Part shown: piece by piece, positions 52,309 to 61,195 of the stretch
Layout of the letters: each line of letters opens with the position of its first letter
Position numbering within the stretch: the first letter of the stretch is position 1
NCBI RefSeq assembly: GCF_012933445.1
Contig: NZ_JABBNC010000022.1
Coordinates: forward strand, 1 to 64,000
Length of the DNA: 64,000 nucleotides
DNA from: Actinoplanes sp. TBRC 11911
GTDB lineage: Bacteria > Actinomycetota > Actinomycetes > Mycobacteriales > Micromonosporaceae
Direction: 5' to 3'
Program-made: the position numbers and the translations under genes
The notes under the pieces: model-generated
Seen by the model: only the letters and a program-made list of their open reading frames with translations
Databases searched by the model: none
Told to the model about the DNA's origin: nothing

Positions 52309-53379
52309 ATGCAAGCCTCCACGGGACGCGTGGTCGCGGCCGCGGCCGGCCTGGTCATTCTCGGCGGGCTGGCCGGCGGCGCGGTCGGGGCATGGGTGGG
52401 CTCCGACGACGACGGACCGGGCGGGACCGCCTCCGCCGCCCCGGCGAGCCTCAGCGGCTGCGACGTCGCCGCCGTCGCCACCAAGGTCTTCCCCTCGCTG
52501 GTCACCGTGAACGTGCAGCGCGGCGACGCGGGCGGGCTGGGCTCCGGCTCGGTCCTCGACGCCGACGGCAACATCCTGACCAACGACCACGTCATCGCCC
52601 CGGTCACCGGCGGCACCATCACCGTCGACTTCGCTCGCGGCCCGGCCGGCGTCGCCGCCACCGTGGTCGGCCGCGACCCGGCGACCGACCTCGCGGTCCT
52701 GCACGTCGACCCGGGCGCGGCCCGGCTCACCCCGATCGTCGCCGGCGACTCGTCGGCGCTGGTCGTCGGGCAGCCGGTGGTCGCCGCCGGCTCCCCGCTC
52801 GGCCTCAACAGCACCATCACCGCCGGGGTGGTCAGCGCGCTCAACCGCTACGTGAACGTCGGCCAGGGCGACGAACCCGCCGCGCTGATCAACGCGGTGC
52901 AGACCGACGCCGCGGTCAACCCGGGCAACAGCGGCGGCCCGCTCACCGACTGCCAGGGACGGCAGGTCGGGGTCAACTCGGCCGGAGCGCAGACCCCGGA
53001 CGGCGGCGGCGGCTCGATCGGCCTGAACTTCGCCATCCCGATGGACTTCGCGGTGTCGGTCGCCCGGCAGCTCATCGCGAACGGACGCGCCCAGCACCCG
53101 GTGCTCGGCGTGCTGAGCGTGACGGTCACCGACGAGATGGCCAAATCCACCGGCCTGCCCCGCGGCGCCCTGGTCGAACAGGTCCTGCCCGGCCTCGGCG
53201 CGGCCCGCGGCGGCCTGAAGCCCGGCGACGTGATCACCGACGTCGGCGGCACCGCCGTCAACAGCACCGACCGTCTCCTCGTGGCCGTGCAGTCCCACCG
53301 GCCGGGCGACACCGTCCAGGTCGGCTACCACCGCGACGGCGCCACCCACCAGGCGGGGGTGACCGTCGCGACCCCCTGA
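52309..53379 (+). CDS. HtrA/DegP-type trypsin-like serine protease with PDZ domain
   Basis: A 356-residue membrane-anchored protease: an N-terminal helix (VVAAAAGLVILGGLAGGAVG, about 8-27), then a trypsin-like domain. Its catalytic triad is His in ILTNDHVIAP (about 90), Asp in DPATDLAVLHVDPG (about 125) and Ser in NPGNSGGPLTD (about 207). A C-terminal PDZ domain (GALVEQVLPGLGAARGGLKP, GDVITDVGGTAVNS) completes it. It degrades or processes misfolded extracytoplasmic proteins. It overlaps functionally and transcriptionally with the DUF1269 gene 5 bp upstream. Confidence 0.93.
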   Translation: MQASTGRVVAAAAGLVILGGLAGGAVGAWVGSDDDGPGGTASAAPASLSGCDVAAVATKVFPSLVTVNVQRGDAGGLGSGSVLDADGNILTNDHVIAPVTGGTITVDFARGPAGVAATVVGRDPATDLAVLHVDPGAARLTPIVAGDSSALVVGQPVVAAGSPLGLNSTITAGVVSALNRYVNVGQGDEPAALINAVQTDAAVNPGNSGGPLTDCQGRQVGVNSAGAQTPDGGGGSIGLNFAIPMDFAVSVARQLIANGRAQHPVLGVLSVTVTDEMAKSTGLPRGALVEQVLPGLGAARGGLKPGDVITDVGGTAVNSTDRLLVAVQSHRPGDTVQVGYHRDGATHQAGVTVATP

Positions 53380-53511
53380 TCCCGCAACGATCGAGGTCTG
53401 CCGGCCTTCGAAGGCGTCGTCCTTCTCCTCACCCACACCGAGATGGTCCTGTGTGTCCGGATCACCGGCGTCGTCGGCATGTGCCGGCTTCATCGCCGTC
53501 TGACGAACGTC

Positions 53512-54339
53512 TCAGAGCGACAGCATCTCGCCGATCACCTGGTCCCAGACGGCCCGGGGCGGGAACTCGTGTCCCACACCCGCCAGCCAGACCAGGCGGG
53601 CACCCGGGATCTCGACCGCCAGGGTCTCCGCCTCGGCGCCGGGAAAGAGCGGGTCCTGGGTGCCGTGCAGGATCAGGGTAGGGGCGGTGATGCGGCCGAG
53701 GTGCTGGCGGAACGGCGGCCCGCCACCGCAGAGCCAATGGTTGGTCTGGCTGGCGGCCATGTCGGTGGTGCGGTCGTAGACGCGCTCGACGAGCCGGCGC
53801 AGTTGCTCGTCGTCCGCGGTGAACGGCCCACCCATCTCCCGTACGTCGCTGACCAGGCGATCCACGGCGGTGCGGCGCTGCGACCAGACCGGGTCGGGTT
53901 CCGCGACCGTGTCGAACGGCGTGCCGGTGTCGTCGCCCGGCCCCGGCCCGGGTGCCGTGGACATCAGGGTGAGCGACAGCAGGCGGTGCGGCCGCTCCAC
54001 CGCGATCCGCTGCGCGAGGGCCCCACCCATCGACAGTCCCGCGATGTGCGCCCGGCGCACACCGAACGCGTCCAGCACCCCCAGCCCGTCGTTCGCCAGA
54101 TCCGCGTCGGTGTACGGCGGGCGCCCCGCCGGATACGAGATGGACCGCCCGGTGTCGCGATGGTCGTACCGGATCACGAACCGCCCGCCGGCCGCGAGCC
54201 GCCGGCAGAACTCGTCCTCCCACCAGTCCATCGAGCTGGCCCCGCCCGCGATCAGCAGCACGCCCGGATCGCCACGCTCCCCGAACGCCTCAGCACACAC
54301 CTCGATGCCCCCGACCGGCACCATCGTCTCGGCAGCCAC
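53512..54339 (-). CDS. Alpha/beta hydrolase
   Basis: A 275-residue hydrolase from GTG 54339. The HG oxyanion region reads GVLLIAGGASSMDWWEDEFC (about 32-51), then VIRYDHRDTGRS with the typical DxRGxG-like motif, the nucleophile elbow GLSMGG (about 117-122), the acid in ILHGTQDPLFP and the histidine in GVGHEFPPRAVWD. It resembles tetracycline- or aclacinomycin-esterase-like and haloperoxidase-like hydrolases annotated in actinobacteria. The substrate is unknown. ATG 54324 is an alternative start. Confidence 0.87.
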   Translation of the reverse strand: MAAETMVPVGGIEVCAEAFGERGDPGVLLIAGGASSMDWWEDEFCRRLAAGGRFVIRYDHRDTGRSISYPAGRPPYTDADLANDGLGVLDAFGVRRAHIAGLSMGGALAQRIAVERPHRLLSLTLMSTAPGPGPGDDTGTPFDTVAEPDPVWSQRRTAVDRLVSDVREMGGPFTADDEQLRRLVERVYDRTTDMAASQTNHWLCGGGPPFRQHLGRITAPTLILHGTQDPLFPGAEAETLAVEIPGARLVWLAGVGHEFPPRAVWDQVIGEMLSL

Positions 54340-54451
54340 CGCCCCATTCTCCGGCAATTTCCCGCGTACGCAGGTACGGCGCTCCCACCCGCACCGGCAC
54401 GTCCCCGCGCGGGTCCACGGGCTCGGCACCCCGATGTGGTGCTATAGAAAC

Positions 54452-54790
54452 GTGTTACCTGACTTATCCGATTACGTCCCACATCGCACCGTAGAGGACG
54501 CCCCCTTCGAAGGTGTCCCCGTGCCCGGCCTGCGCGCCGACTACTTCCGGCGTGCCGCCGGCTACCGCATCGCGACCGTCGGCCGATACTCGATCGGCGG
54601 CCGCGACCTGCTCATGGCCTGGGGTTACGTGGACGAGGAGCACTGCCGGCACAACGCCGTCCGCAACGACGACGGCACAGGCTGGCACCCCGCCGCCGAC
54701 GGCTGCCCCGAGGTCGAGCTGATCCGCGACGGCCAGGCGGTGGTCGGCCTGGCCGTCCGGGCCCCGACCGGCCACTGGGTGCGGGGCTAA
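54452..54790 (+). CDS. Hypothetical protein with two TTA codons near its start
   Basis: About 112 residues from GTG 54452 (or ATG 54434). The body, GVPVPGLRADYFRRAAGYRI with ATVGRYSIGGRDLLMAWGYV, has the codon bias of a real gene, is soluble and matches no family I know. Two TTA leucine codons lie at codons 2 and 5, rare in this GC-rich DNA and in Streptomyces a mark of bldA-dependent translation. If the true start is further in, they are untranslated. It is divergent from the hydrolase gene and followed by the hairpin array. Confidence 0.5.
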   Translation: MLPDLSDYVPHRTVEDAPFEGVPVPGLRADYFRRAAGYRIATVGRYSIGGRDLLMAWGYVDEEHCRHNAVRNDDGTGWHPAADGCPEVELIRDGQAVVGLAVRAPTGHWVRG

Positions 54791-54833
54791 GCCCGCCCAC
54801 CGGCCGGCGCCGTGGGGCGGAGCGCGCTTTGCC

Positions 54834-55366
54834 GGTCTGCGGTGCGAGGCGGCGGACAGTCGCGGGTCCCCACACCGGGCGATGGTGCGCTGGGCGTGGG
54901 GAGTGGCGGCGGTGGGAGGGTGGCAGGTTCCCACACCAGGGTGAGCCGCGCGTCGGTGTGGGGAGTTTGGGCGCCTGGAGGGTTGCCGGTTCCCACACCG
55001 GGGTGGTGGTGCGCTGGGTGTGGGGAGTGGCGGCGGTGGGAGGGTGGCAGGTTCCCACACCAGGGTGAGCCGCGCGTCGGTGTGGGGAGTTTGGGCGCCT
55101 GGAGGGTTGCCGGTTCCCACACCGGGTGGCGGTGCGGCGGGTGTGGGGAGTGGCGGCGGTGGGAGGGTGGCAGGTTCCCACACCAGGGTGAGCCGCGCGT
55201 CGGTGTGGGGAGTTTGGGCGCCTGGAGGGTTGCCGGTTCCCACACCGGGTTGGCGGTGCGGCGGGTGTGGGGAGTGGCGGCGGTCGGAGGGTTGCCGGTC
55301 CCCACACCGGGTGGCGGTGCGGCCGGTGTGGGGAGTATCGGCGGTGGGGTTGCGGGTCCCCACACC
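54834..55366. repeat. Array of eight 45-nt hairpins at 61-62 bp period, plus one degenerate copy
   Basis: Left arms GGTGTGGGGA (first one GGCGTGGGGA) begin at 54893, 54955, 55017, 55079, 55140, 55202, 55264 and 55325. Each is followed about 35 nt later by the complementary right arm TTCCCACACC or TCCCCACACC. Two loop types alternate (AGTGGCGGCGG... and AGTTTGGGCGCC...), so the sequence period is 123-124 bp in the middle of the array. Spacers alternate too (AGGGTGAGCCGCGCGTC or a GGTGGCGGTGCG-type). A degenerate hairpin precedes at 54834-54876. No start signal or codon bias supports coding on either strand. Confidence 0.92.
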
Positions 55367-55385
55367 TGAGTCGGCGCGCCGCGGG

Positions 55386-55769
55386 TTAACGGGGGGCTGT
55401 GCTTGCCGAGCGGAGCGCGGCCGTCGAGCTCAGCCGCGCCTGGGTGCGCACGATGCGCAGGGACACGGCGGTGAGGACCAGCGCGATCACGAAGAGTGTC
55501 AGGTGCAGGTACGGGTTGACGATCGGGACGAAGCCGATCACCGCGACCGGGATCTGCACGATCGCGACCAGGCCGGCCAGCCACCAACGGCTGCGGCCGC
55601 TCCACAGCAGGGCCGTCCAGACCGGCGCCGATACCACGAGCAGCGTCAACGCGTCGAGGACGGCGTGGAACGTGGAATTGTGGACACTGTTGTGCGCGAA
55701 GGCCTGGGCGGGGGAGGCGATCCAGAGACCGGCCAGGACGAGGGCGAGTAGGACAGCGGCACGACGCAT
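55386..55769 (-). CDS. Small membrane protein with signal peptide
   Basis: A 127-residue protein with an N-terminal hydrophobic signal or first helix ending SPAQAFAHNSVHN, followed by three hydrophobic helices (LTLLVVSAPVWTALLW, LAGLVAIVQIPVAVIGFV, LTLFVIALVLTAVSL). The His/Asn-rich segment after the first helix is notable. No family is recognised. ATG 55769 has GGATTCC upstream. It lies just beyond the hairpin array and is convergent with it. Confidence 0.65.
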   Translation of the reverse strand: MRRAAVLLALVLAGLWIASPAQAFAHNSVHNSTFHAVLDALTLLVVSAPVWTALLWSGRSRWWLAGLVAIVQIPVAVIGFVPIVNPYLHLTLFVIALVLTAVSLRIVRTQARLSSTAALRSASTAPR

Positions 55770-55916
55770 GGGAATCCTCCAGCGTGTGGGAACCGTTGCT
55801 CTGTGTCACCACGGTATGGAACGGCTGCCCGGCCCGTAAAGCCCCTGGAAAGTGAGTGAGCACCGCCGCCCGTTCCGGCGATGTCCGGCGCGGGAATCCG
55901 TTCCTAGCCTGATGAC

Positions 55917-56670
55917 GTGCGCAAACTCGGGACGGTGGCGGCCATCGCGGTGCTGCTGGCCGGGTGTGCCACAACGGCGCACGCGGCGGCCGACCTCGCG
56001 GTACTCACCCGCACGCTCGCGTTCGCCCGCGGCGGGCGCCTCCTGCCGACCACCGGTCTGGTATCCGGCGCGGCCCGCGGGGCGGCGTCCGGTCATCCTG
56101 TTCAGCCACGGGCTCGGCGGCCTGCCGGAGCACTTCGCCGCGCTCACCGAGGCGTGGGCGGCCGCCGGGTACGTCGTGGTCGCGCCCGCCTACCCGCACA
56201 CCAACGCGCTCGTCGACGTACGGCGCGAGGACGTCGGCAACCAGCCGGCCGACGCGGCGTACGTGCTCCGCGAAGTCGCCACGAACGGCCCGCTCGCGGA
56301 GCACGTCGACGCCGGACGGATAGCCGTGATCGGGTTCTCGGCCGGCGGGACCACGACGCTCGGGCTGCTCGGCCGCGGGCACGACCCGGGGATCAAGGCC
56401 GCGATCTGCATCGCCGGGCGCGCACCCGACGAGCCGATGGGCGGACCGGCGGTGGCGACGCTGTTCCTGCACGGCGACGACGACCCGGTCGTGCCGATCG
56501 CCGCAGGCCGCGCCGCCTACGAACAGGTGCCCTGGCCCACCAAACGCTTCGTCACCATCCGTCACGAAGGTCACGGTCAGTATCTGCACCCCGATAACCC
56601 GGCGTACGGGCGTACGCAAGCAATGATCCTGGAATTTCTCCGCGCGGAGGTCGGACAATACGCACGGTGA
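55917..56670 (+). pseudogene. Lipoprotein alpha/beta hydrolase (dienelactone/PET hydrolase-like) with a frameshift
   Basis: From GTG 55917 a lipoprotein signal (VLLAGC, Cys 17) leads to RGGRLLPTT, the segment that in this family continues VWYP. Here VWYPARPAGRRPVILFSHGL is in the next frame, reached by dropping one G at 56055-56056. The downstream frame is otherwise complete: nucleophile VIGFSAGGTTTLG, acid HGDDDPVVP, histidine HEGHGQYLHP. The 754-bp length is not a multiple of three, consistent with a single inserted base. It is a recent pseudogene or an assembly error; the intact protein would be about 250 residues. Confidence 0.8.
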
Positions 56671-56728
56671 TCAGGAACGAGCCGATCGGACGGTCGTTAC
56701 CGGAAGTAATCCTTCCTACAGTGCATCA

Positions 56729-56998
56729 ATGCACCTGAGCCACGTAGTCACGTCCGCAGTCGTCACCCTGAGTGTTGCCGGGATATCTTACTTAGCGTTA
56801 AATCCGGAGCAGATGAAGCGGCCGGCGGAACTGATCGCCCAGCACGCCACCTGCCGCGCCGTCGACCAGGCGATCATCGCGTACACCGGCGTCACCGGAG
56901 ACACCCCGCGCACCATGGCCGATCTTGCCGGATACATCGAGGGCGACGTCCGCGCCTACCGTGTCGTCGGCGGGCGCGCCGCCGGACCGGGCTGCTGA
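56729..56998 (+). CDS. Hypothetical small membrane-anchored protein
   Basis: An 89-residue protein with an N-terminal hydrophobic segment (HVVTSAVVTLSVAGISYLAL) followed by a short soluble domain with two cysteines (HATCRAVDQAIIAYTG, GPGC at the end). The layout of one N-terminal helix then CRAVDQAIIAY resembles a minor pilin-like fold, but no prepilin cleavage motif is seen and the resemblance is weak. The gene starts soon after the frameshifted hydrolase and 126 bp before htpG. Confidence 0.5.
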   Translation: MHLSHVVTSAVVTLSVAGISYLALNPEQMKRPAELIAQHATCRAVDQAIIAYTGVTGDTPRTMADLAGYIEGDVRAYRVVGGRAAGPGC

Positions 56999-57123
56999 GC
57001 GGGGGCGAAACCGGAGAAACACGAGCTTAGGAGGGACGTGCAGCCCTCGGTGCGGCATCGGTCACGCTCGGGTCATACGATCTGGGCGGACGCGACGGTC
57101 CGTGATCTATGGGAGTGCATGCG

Positions 57124-58953
57124 ATGGAGACGCTGGAGTTCCAGGCCGAGGCGCGGCAGCTGCTGCAACTGATGGTCCACTCGATCTACTCGAACAAGGA
57201 CATCTTCCTGCGCGAGCTGATCTCGAACGCCTCGGACGCGCTGGACAAGCTGCGGCTGGCGATCCTGCAGGACGGCCTCGAAGCCGACGCGAAAGACCTC
57301 CACATCGAGCTGGAGGTGGACGCCGACGCGCGCACCCTCACCGTGCGCGACAACGGGATCGGCATGACCCGCGAGGAGGTCGTCGAGCTGATCGGCACGA
57401 TCGCCAAGTCCGGCACCGCCGAGCTGTTGCGCAAGGTGACCGAGGCGAAGGACCGCCCGGAGCTGATCGGACAGTTCGGCGTCGGGTTCTACTCGACGTT
57501 CATGGTCGCCGACAAGGTCGCGCTGACCACGCGCAAGGCCGGCACCGAGGGCCACGGCACGAGCTGGGAGTCCGAGGGCGAGGGCACGTACACGATCGAC
57601 GACGCCCCGGACGCGCCGGTCGGCACCACCGTGGTGGTGCATCTGCGGCCCTCCGACGAGGAGGACGCGCTCTTCGACTACACCGCAGACTGGAAGATCC
57701 GCGAGATCGTCAAGAAGTACTCGGACTTCATCGCGTTCCCCATCAAGATGGGCGACGAGACGCTCAACTCGATGAAGGCGCTGTGGGCGCGCCCCCGCAG
57801 CGAGGTCTCCGACGAGGAGTACCACCAGTTCTACCGGCACATCAGCCACGACTGGACCGACCCGCTCGAGATCATCAACATGCGGGCCGAGGGCACCTTC
57901 GAGTACGAGGCGCTGCTGTTCCTGCCCTCGCGCGCGCCGCACGACCTGTTCCAGCGCGACGCCCGCCGTGGCCTGCAGCTCTACGTCAAGCGCGTGTTCA
58001 TCATGGACGACAGCAAGGAGCTGATCCCCGACTACCTGCGCTTCGTCAAGGGCGTGGTGGACGCGGCCGACCTGTCGCTCAACATCTCCCGCGAGATCCT
58101 GCAGCAGGACCGGCACATCCAGATGATCCGCCGCCGGCTGGTCAAGAAGGTGCTGTCCACCATCAAGGACCTGCGGGCGAACAACCCGGAGAAGTACGCG
58201 ACGTTTTGGCGCGAGTTCGGCAAGGCGCTCAAGGAGGGCCTGCTCAACGACCCCGACAACCAGAAGGCCATCCTCGAGGTCGCCAGCTTCGCGTCCACCG
58301 CCGGCGACGAGCCCACGACCCTCACAGCGTACGTGGAAAGAATGAAGGAAGGCCAGGAGGAGATCTACTACCTGACCGGGGAGTCCCGTTCCCAGGTGGA
58401 GAACTCGCCGCACATGGAGGCGTTCGCGGCGCAGGGCTACGAGGTGCTCGTGCTCACCGACCCGGTCGACGAGATCTGGGTCGAGGCGGTGCCCGACTTC
58501 GACGGCAAGAAGCTGCAGTCGATCGCCCGCGGCTCGGTCGACCTGCCGTCGGACGACTCGACCCCCGAGCCCGAAGGCGACTTCGCGCCGCTGCTCACGT
58601 TCCTCAAGGAGAACCTGTCCGAGCAGGTCAAGGACGTCCGCCTCAGCCACCGCCTGACCACGTCGCCGGCCTGCCTGGTCAGCGACAACGACGACATCAC
58701 GCCGGCGCTGGAGAAGATGTACCGCGCGATAGGCCAGGACGCGCCCCGGGTCAAGCGGATCCTCGAGCTCAACCCCGGACACCCGCTGGTCGGTGGCTTG
58801 CGCTCGGCGCACGAGGCACGCGCCGACGACCCCGCGCTGGGTGAAACCGCCGAGCTGCTGTACGGGACCGCGCTGCTCGCCGAAGGTGGCGACCTCGACG
58901 ACCCGGCCCGCTTCGCGAAACTCCTCGCCGACCGGCTGGCCCGTACCGTCTGA
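57124..58953 (+). CDS. htpG: Molecular chaperone HtpG (Hsp90)
   Basis: A 609-residue bacterial Hsp90. The N-terminal GHKL ATPase domain has LFLREL-type YSNKDIFLRELISNASDALD, DNGIGMTREE, GTIAKSGT and GQFGVGFYSTFMV. The middle domain contains DLSLNISREILQ, and the C-terminal dimerisation domain has the typical ELNPGHPLV. ATG 57124 is preferred to 57109 since GGGAG sits 8 nt upstream. It is monocistronic. The stop codon TGA (58951-58953) is also the first bases of repeat copy 3. Confidence 0.97.
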   Translation: METLEFQAEARQLLQLMVHSIYSNKDIFLRELISNASDALDKLRLAILQDGLEADAKDLHIELEVDADARTLTVRDNGIGMTREEVVELIGTIAKSGTAELLRKVTEAKDRPELIGQFGVGFYSTFMVADKVALTTRKAGTEGHGTSWESEGEGTYTIDDAPDAPVGTTVVVHLRPSDEEDALFDYTADWKIREIVKKYSDFIAFPIKMGDETLNSMKALWARPRSEVSDEEYHQFYRHISHDWTDPLEIINMRAEGTFEYEALLFLPSRAPHDLFQRDARRGLQLYVKRVFIMDDSKELIPDYLRFVKGVVDAADLSLNISREILQQDRHIQMIRRRLVKKVLSTIKDLRANNPEKYATFWREFGKALKEGLLNDPDNQKAILEVASFASTAGDEPTTLTAYVERMKEGQEEIYYLTGESRSQVENSPHMEAFAAQGYEVLVLTDPVDEIWVEAVPDFDGKKLQSIARGSVDLPSDDSTPEPEGDFAPLLTFLKENLSEQVKDVRLSHRLTTSPACLVSDNDDITPALEKMYRAIGQDAPRVKRILELNPGHPLVGGLRSAHEARADDPALGETAELLYGTALLAEGGDLDDPARFAKLLADRLARTV

Positions 58954-59365
58954 TGCGTTCGCGGCCGGGCGTCCCGCTATGTGGACACCGCGGTCACATC
59001 GTGATTTTTGTGAACCTTGGAGAGTTGCGCCCACATACGAGCCATAACTCTCCAAGGTTCACATTCGGCCGGAAAAGCGGCCGGGCGAAAGCCTTATTAC
59101 GTGACAAAAATACTCTCTACAGTGGACGCTGGTCCCACATCGCGGACGGTGGGTCCATGATGCGGGCGCGGGTCTCAGCAGGCGGTCACCCGTCTCACGG
59201 AATGGAAGCGCCGCACGGCCGCCCGCTGAGCCCGCCTGTCCAGCGGCCCAGCCGATCTGGCAAATCTCAAGAAATGTCGGATATGCGAGACGGGGTGGCG
59301 GGGGCCAGCGGAGGGACGGCGATCAGATCGCTGATTCGCCTACGGCCACTGACTCGGCTTAGGAC
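58951..59365. repeat. Dispersed 415-bp repeat, copy 3 (complete)
   Basis: A full-length match to 20235-20650. Its left end coincides with the htpG stop codon and its right end lies 9 bp from the stop of the convergent HxlR gene, so it fills the whole intergenic space. The 17-bp inverted repeat GTGAACCTTGGAGAGTT (59010-59026) and its complement (59046-59062) are identical to copy 2, as is the 19-nt loop. This hairpin probably terminates transcription from both sides or forms a structured RNA. Confidence 0.9.
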
Positions 59366-59374
59366 TTGGTCGTC

Positions 59375-59842
59375 CTAGGCGGCTTCCGGGTAGTCGGGAC
59401 GGCGTCGCGCGACCATGGCGGCCGGCGACGCGAACTCGCCGTTCCCGGTGACGAACGCCAGGCGCGCCGGCTCCCCGGACTCCGCGTCACTGAACTGCGG
59501 TGACGTTCCGTCGGGGCGCGGCCGGTACGTGCGTCCCCAGTCACTGAGGGCGGCGATCACCGTGCTGAGGCTGAGGCCCGCCTCGGTCAGCACGTACTCG
59601 TCGCGGGGGCGGCTGCCGGACTCCTGATACGTGCGGCGTTCCATCAATCCCTCGTCGACCAGCGCCGCGAGCCGGCCGGTCAGGATGTTCGACGCGATGC
59701 CCAGCGAGTCGCGGAAGTCCTGGAAGCGTGTCGCACCGGTGACCAGCGCCTCACGGACGATCAGCAGCGTCCAGGAGTCGCCGACCACGTCGAGGGATCG
59801 CGCGATCGAGCACGTCGCGTCCTTGCCCAGTGCCTTGCCCAT
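59375..59842 (-). CDS. HxlR family transcriptional regulator
   Basis: A 155-residue winged-helix regulator of the HxlR/DUF24 group. The N-terminal cysteine at residue 11 (DATCSIARSLDVVGDSWTLL) is the redox- or electrophile-sensing residue typical of the family. The DNA-binding part includes REALVTGATRFQDFRDSLGI and LTGRLAALVDEGLMERRTYQ. The C-terminal extension is Pro/Arg-rich. It is divergent from an MFS exporter gene, and an inverted repeat in the 93-bp gap is a candidate operator, so it probably represses that pump. Confidence 0.93.
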   Translation of the reverse strand: MGKALGKDATCSIARSLDVVGDSWTLLIVREALVTGATRFQDFRDSLGIASNILTGRLAALVDEGLMERRTYQESGSRPRDEYVLTEAGLSLSTVIAALSDWGRTYRPRPDGTSPQFSDAESGEPARLAFVTGNGEFASPAAMVARRRPDYPEAA

Positions 59843-59863
59843 GACTGCCAGCGTAGCCGGGAT

Positions 59864-59912
59864 GAGTTGCAGGAAGCCACTCAGATCAGCTAGCTTGCAA
59901 CGCGCAACTCAG
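59864..59912. promoter_or_regulatory. Candidate HxlR operator between regulator and MFS genes
   Basis: TGAGTTGC (59864-59871) and GCAACTCA (59905-59912) form an 8-bp inverted repeat, and TTGC-AACGC-GCAA (59896-59908) forms an inner dyad sharing the right arm. They lie between the divergent starts, 22-93 bp from each gene. HxlR-type repressors often bind such repeats. Confidence 0.5.
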
Positions 59913-59935
59913 CAACGTCTTTTCTGGGAGTACCC

Positions 59936-61180
59936 ATGCCTGTATTCCGGGCCCGGACCAGTTTCTGGCTGGCCGGTGCCGTCGTCGCGCTCGCGTTGTG
60001 GACCAGTGCCTGCCCGACCCTGGTGTATCCGCTCTACCAGGCGGACTGGGGTATCTCGACGACGACGATCACGTGGATCTTCGCGGCATACCCGATCGCG
60101 TTGATCCCGGTGCTGATCCTGCTCGGGGACATCTCCGATCACATCGGCCGGCGGGCCTCGATGGTGCTGGGCCTGCTGGCCGAGCTGATCGGGGTGCTGT
60201 TCTTCGTGTTCGCGCACGACGTGGCGTGGCTGCTGATCGGCCGGGCGTTCATGGGCATAGGGGTCGGCCTGTCGCTGAGCCCGGCGAGCGTGGCGATGGT
60301 CGAGTTCAGCAAGGAGGGCCAGGAGAAGCGGGCCAGCGTGGTCGCGACCGGCATCTCGGCGCTGGGCATCGCGCTGGCGATGCTGGTCGGTGGATTGCTG
60401 ACCCAGTACGCCCCGGCACCGTTGCGCCTGAACTTCGTCGTCCTGGCGGTGGTGATCGCCGTGATGGCAGTGCTGATCCTGGGGCTGCCGCGGCACACCC
60501 GGGCGGAGACGAAGCAGCGCTGGCGGGTCCGGGCGATCGTCATCCCGCGCGGCAGCCGGGGCACGTTCTTCGCCGGGGTGATCGCCTTCGCGTCGGCCTT
60601 CATGCTGGGCGCGATCGTGCTGCCGCTGGGCGCGAAGATCGCCGAGCAGCTCGCCGGGTCCACGAACGCGCTGGTCACCGGGGCGTTGCTGGCGGTGTTC
60701 GCGCTGTGCATCGTGCTCGCCTCGGTATACGCCCGGCGGCTCGGTGAGTGGACGCTGGTGATCCTCGGTGCGGCCGCGTCGCTGGTCGCCGTGTGGCTCT
60801 ACGTGGCGACCGGGTCAGCGCACTCGCTGCTGCTGTTCTTCATCGCGTCGGCGATCGCGGGCGCGGCATACTCGTTCAACTTCGCGGGCGGGCTGACGGT
60901 CTTCAGCAAGTACGCGGCGGCGCACCACCGGGCCAGCATGACCTCCGGGGGTTACCTGGTCGGGTACGCCATGCAGGGCATCGCCGCGCCGGTGCTCGGC
61001 TGGGTGGTGACCGGGCACGGGCTGATGTCCGGCCTGGACACCGGGGCGATCGTGTTCAGCGTGTTCTTCGTGGCGGCGCTCGTCGCCGGTGTCGTGGCGC
61101 GGCGGGTGACGCGCGGCCGCGTGCCGGTCGGGACGGTGCTCGCGAGTGAGCTGGCGGCGGGCACGCCGGCGACCAAGTAG
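59936..61180 (+). CDS. MFS transporter, probable drug or metabolite exporter
   Basis: A 414-residue major facilitator with about 12 helices. Motif A lies in LLGDISDHIGRRASMVLGLL (about 62-81) and a motif-C-like glycine-rich SPASVAMVEFSKEGQEKRAS follows helix 4. It resembles DHA1-type drug:proton antiporters. Control by the divergent HxlR repressor suggests induction by a toxic compound. ATG 59936 follows GGGAG. The ligand is unknown. Confidence 0.88.
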   Translation: MPVFRARTSFWLAGAVVALALWTSACPTLVYPLYQADWGISTTTITWIFAAYPIALIPVLILLGDISDHIGRRASMVLGLLAELIGVLFFVFAHDVAWLLIGRAFMGIGVGLSLSPASVAMVEFSKEGQEKRASVVATGISALGIALAMLVGGLLTQYAPAPLRLNFVVLAVVIAVMAVLILGLPRHTRAETKQRWRVRAIVIPRGSRGTFFAGVIAFASAFMLGAIVLPLGAKIAEQLAGSTNALVTGALLAVFALCIVLASVYARRLGEWTLVILGAAASLVAVWLYVATGSAHSLLLFFIASAIAGAAYSFNFAGGLTVFSKYAAAHHRASMTSGGYLVGYAMQGIAAPVLGWVVTGHGLMSGLDTGAIVFSVFFVAALVAGVVARRVTRGRVPVGTVLASELAAGTPATK

Positions 61181-61195
61181 CGGTCCGGGAGCTGC

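Noticed and set aside
54834..55366. CRISPR-like regular array
   Set aside because: The repeated parts are inverted arms of hairpins, loops are two alternating types and not unique spacers, and there are no cas genes in the window.
54464..55974. Long Pro/His/Thr-rich open frames across the hairpin array
   Set aside because: They only mirror the repeat units, occur in several frames at once, have no ribosome binding site and lack the codon bias of true genes.
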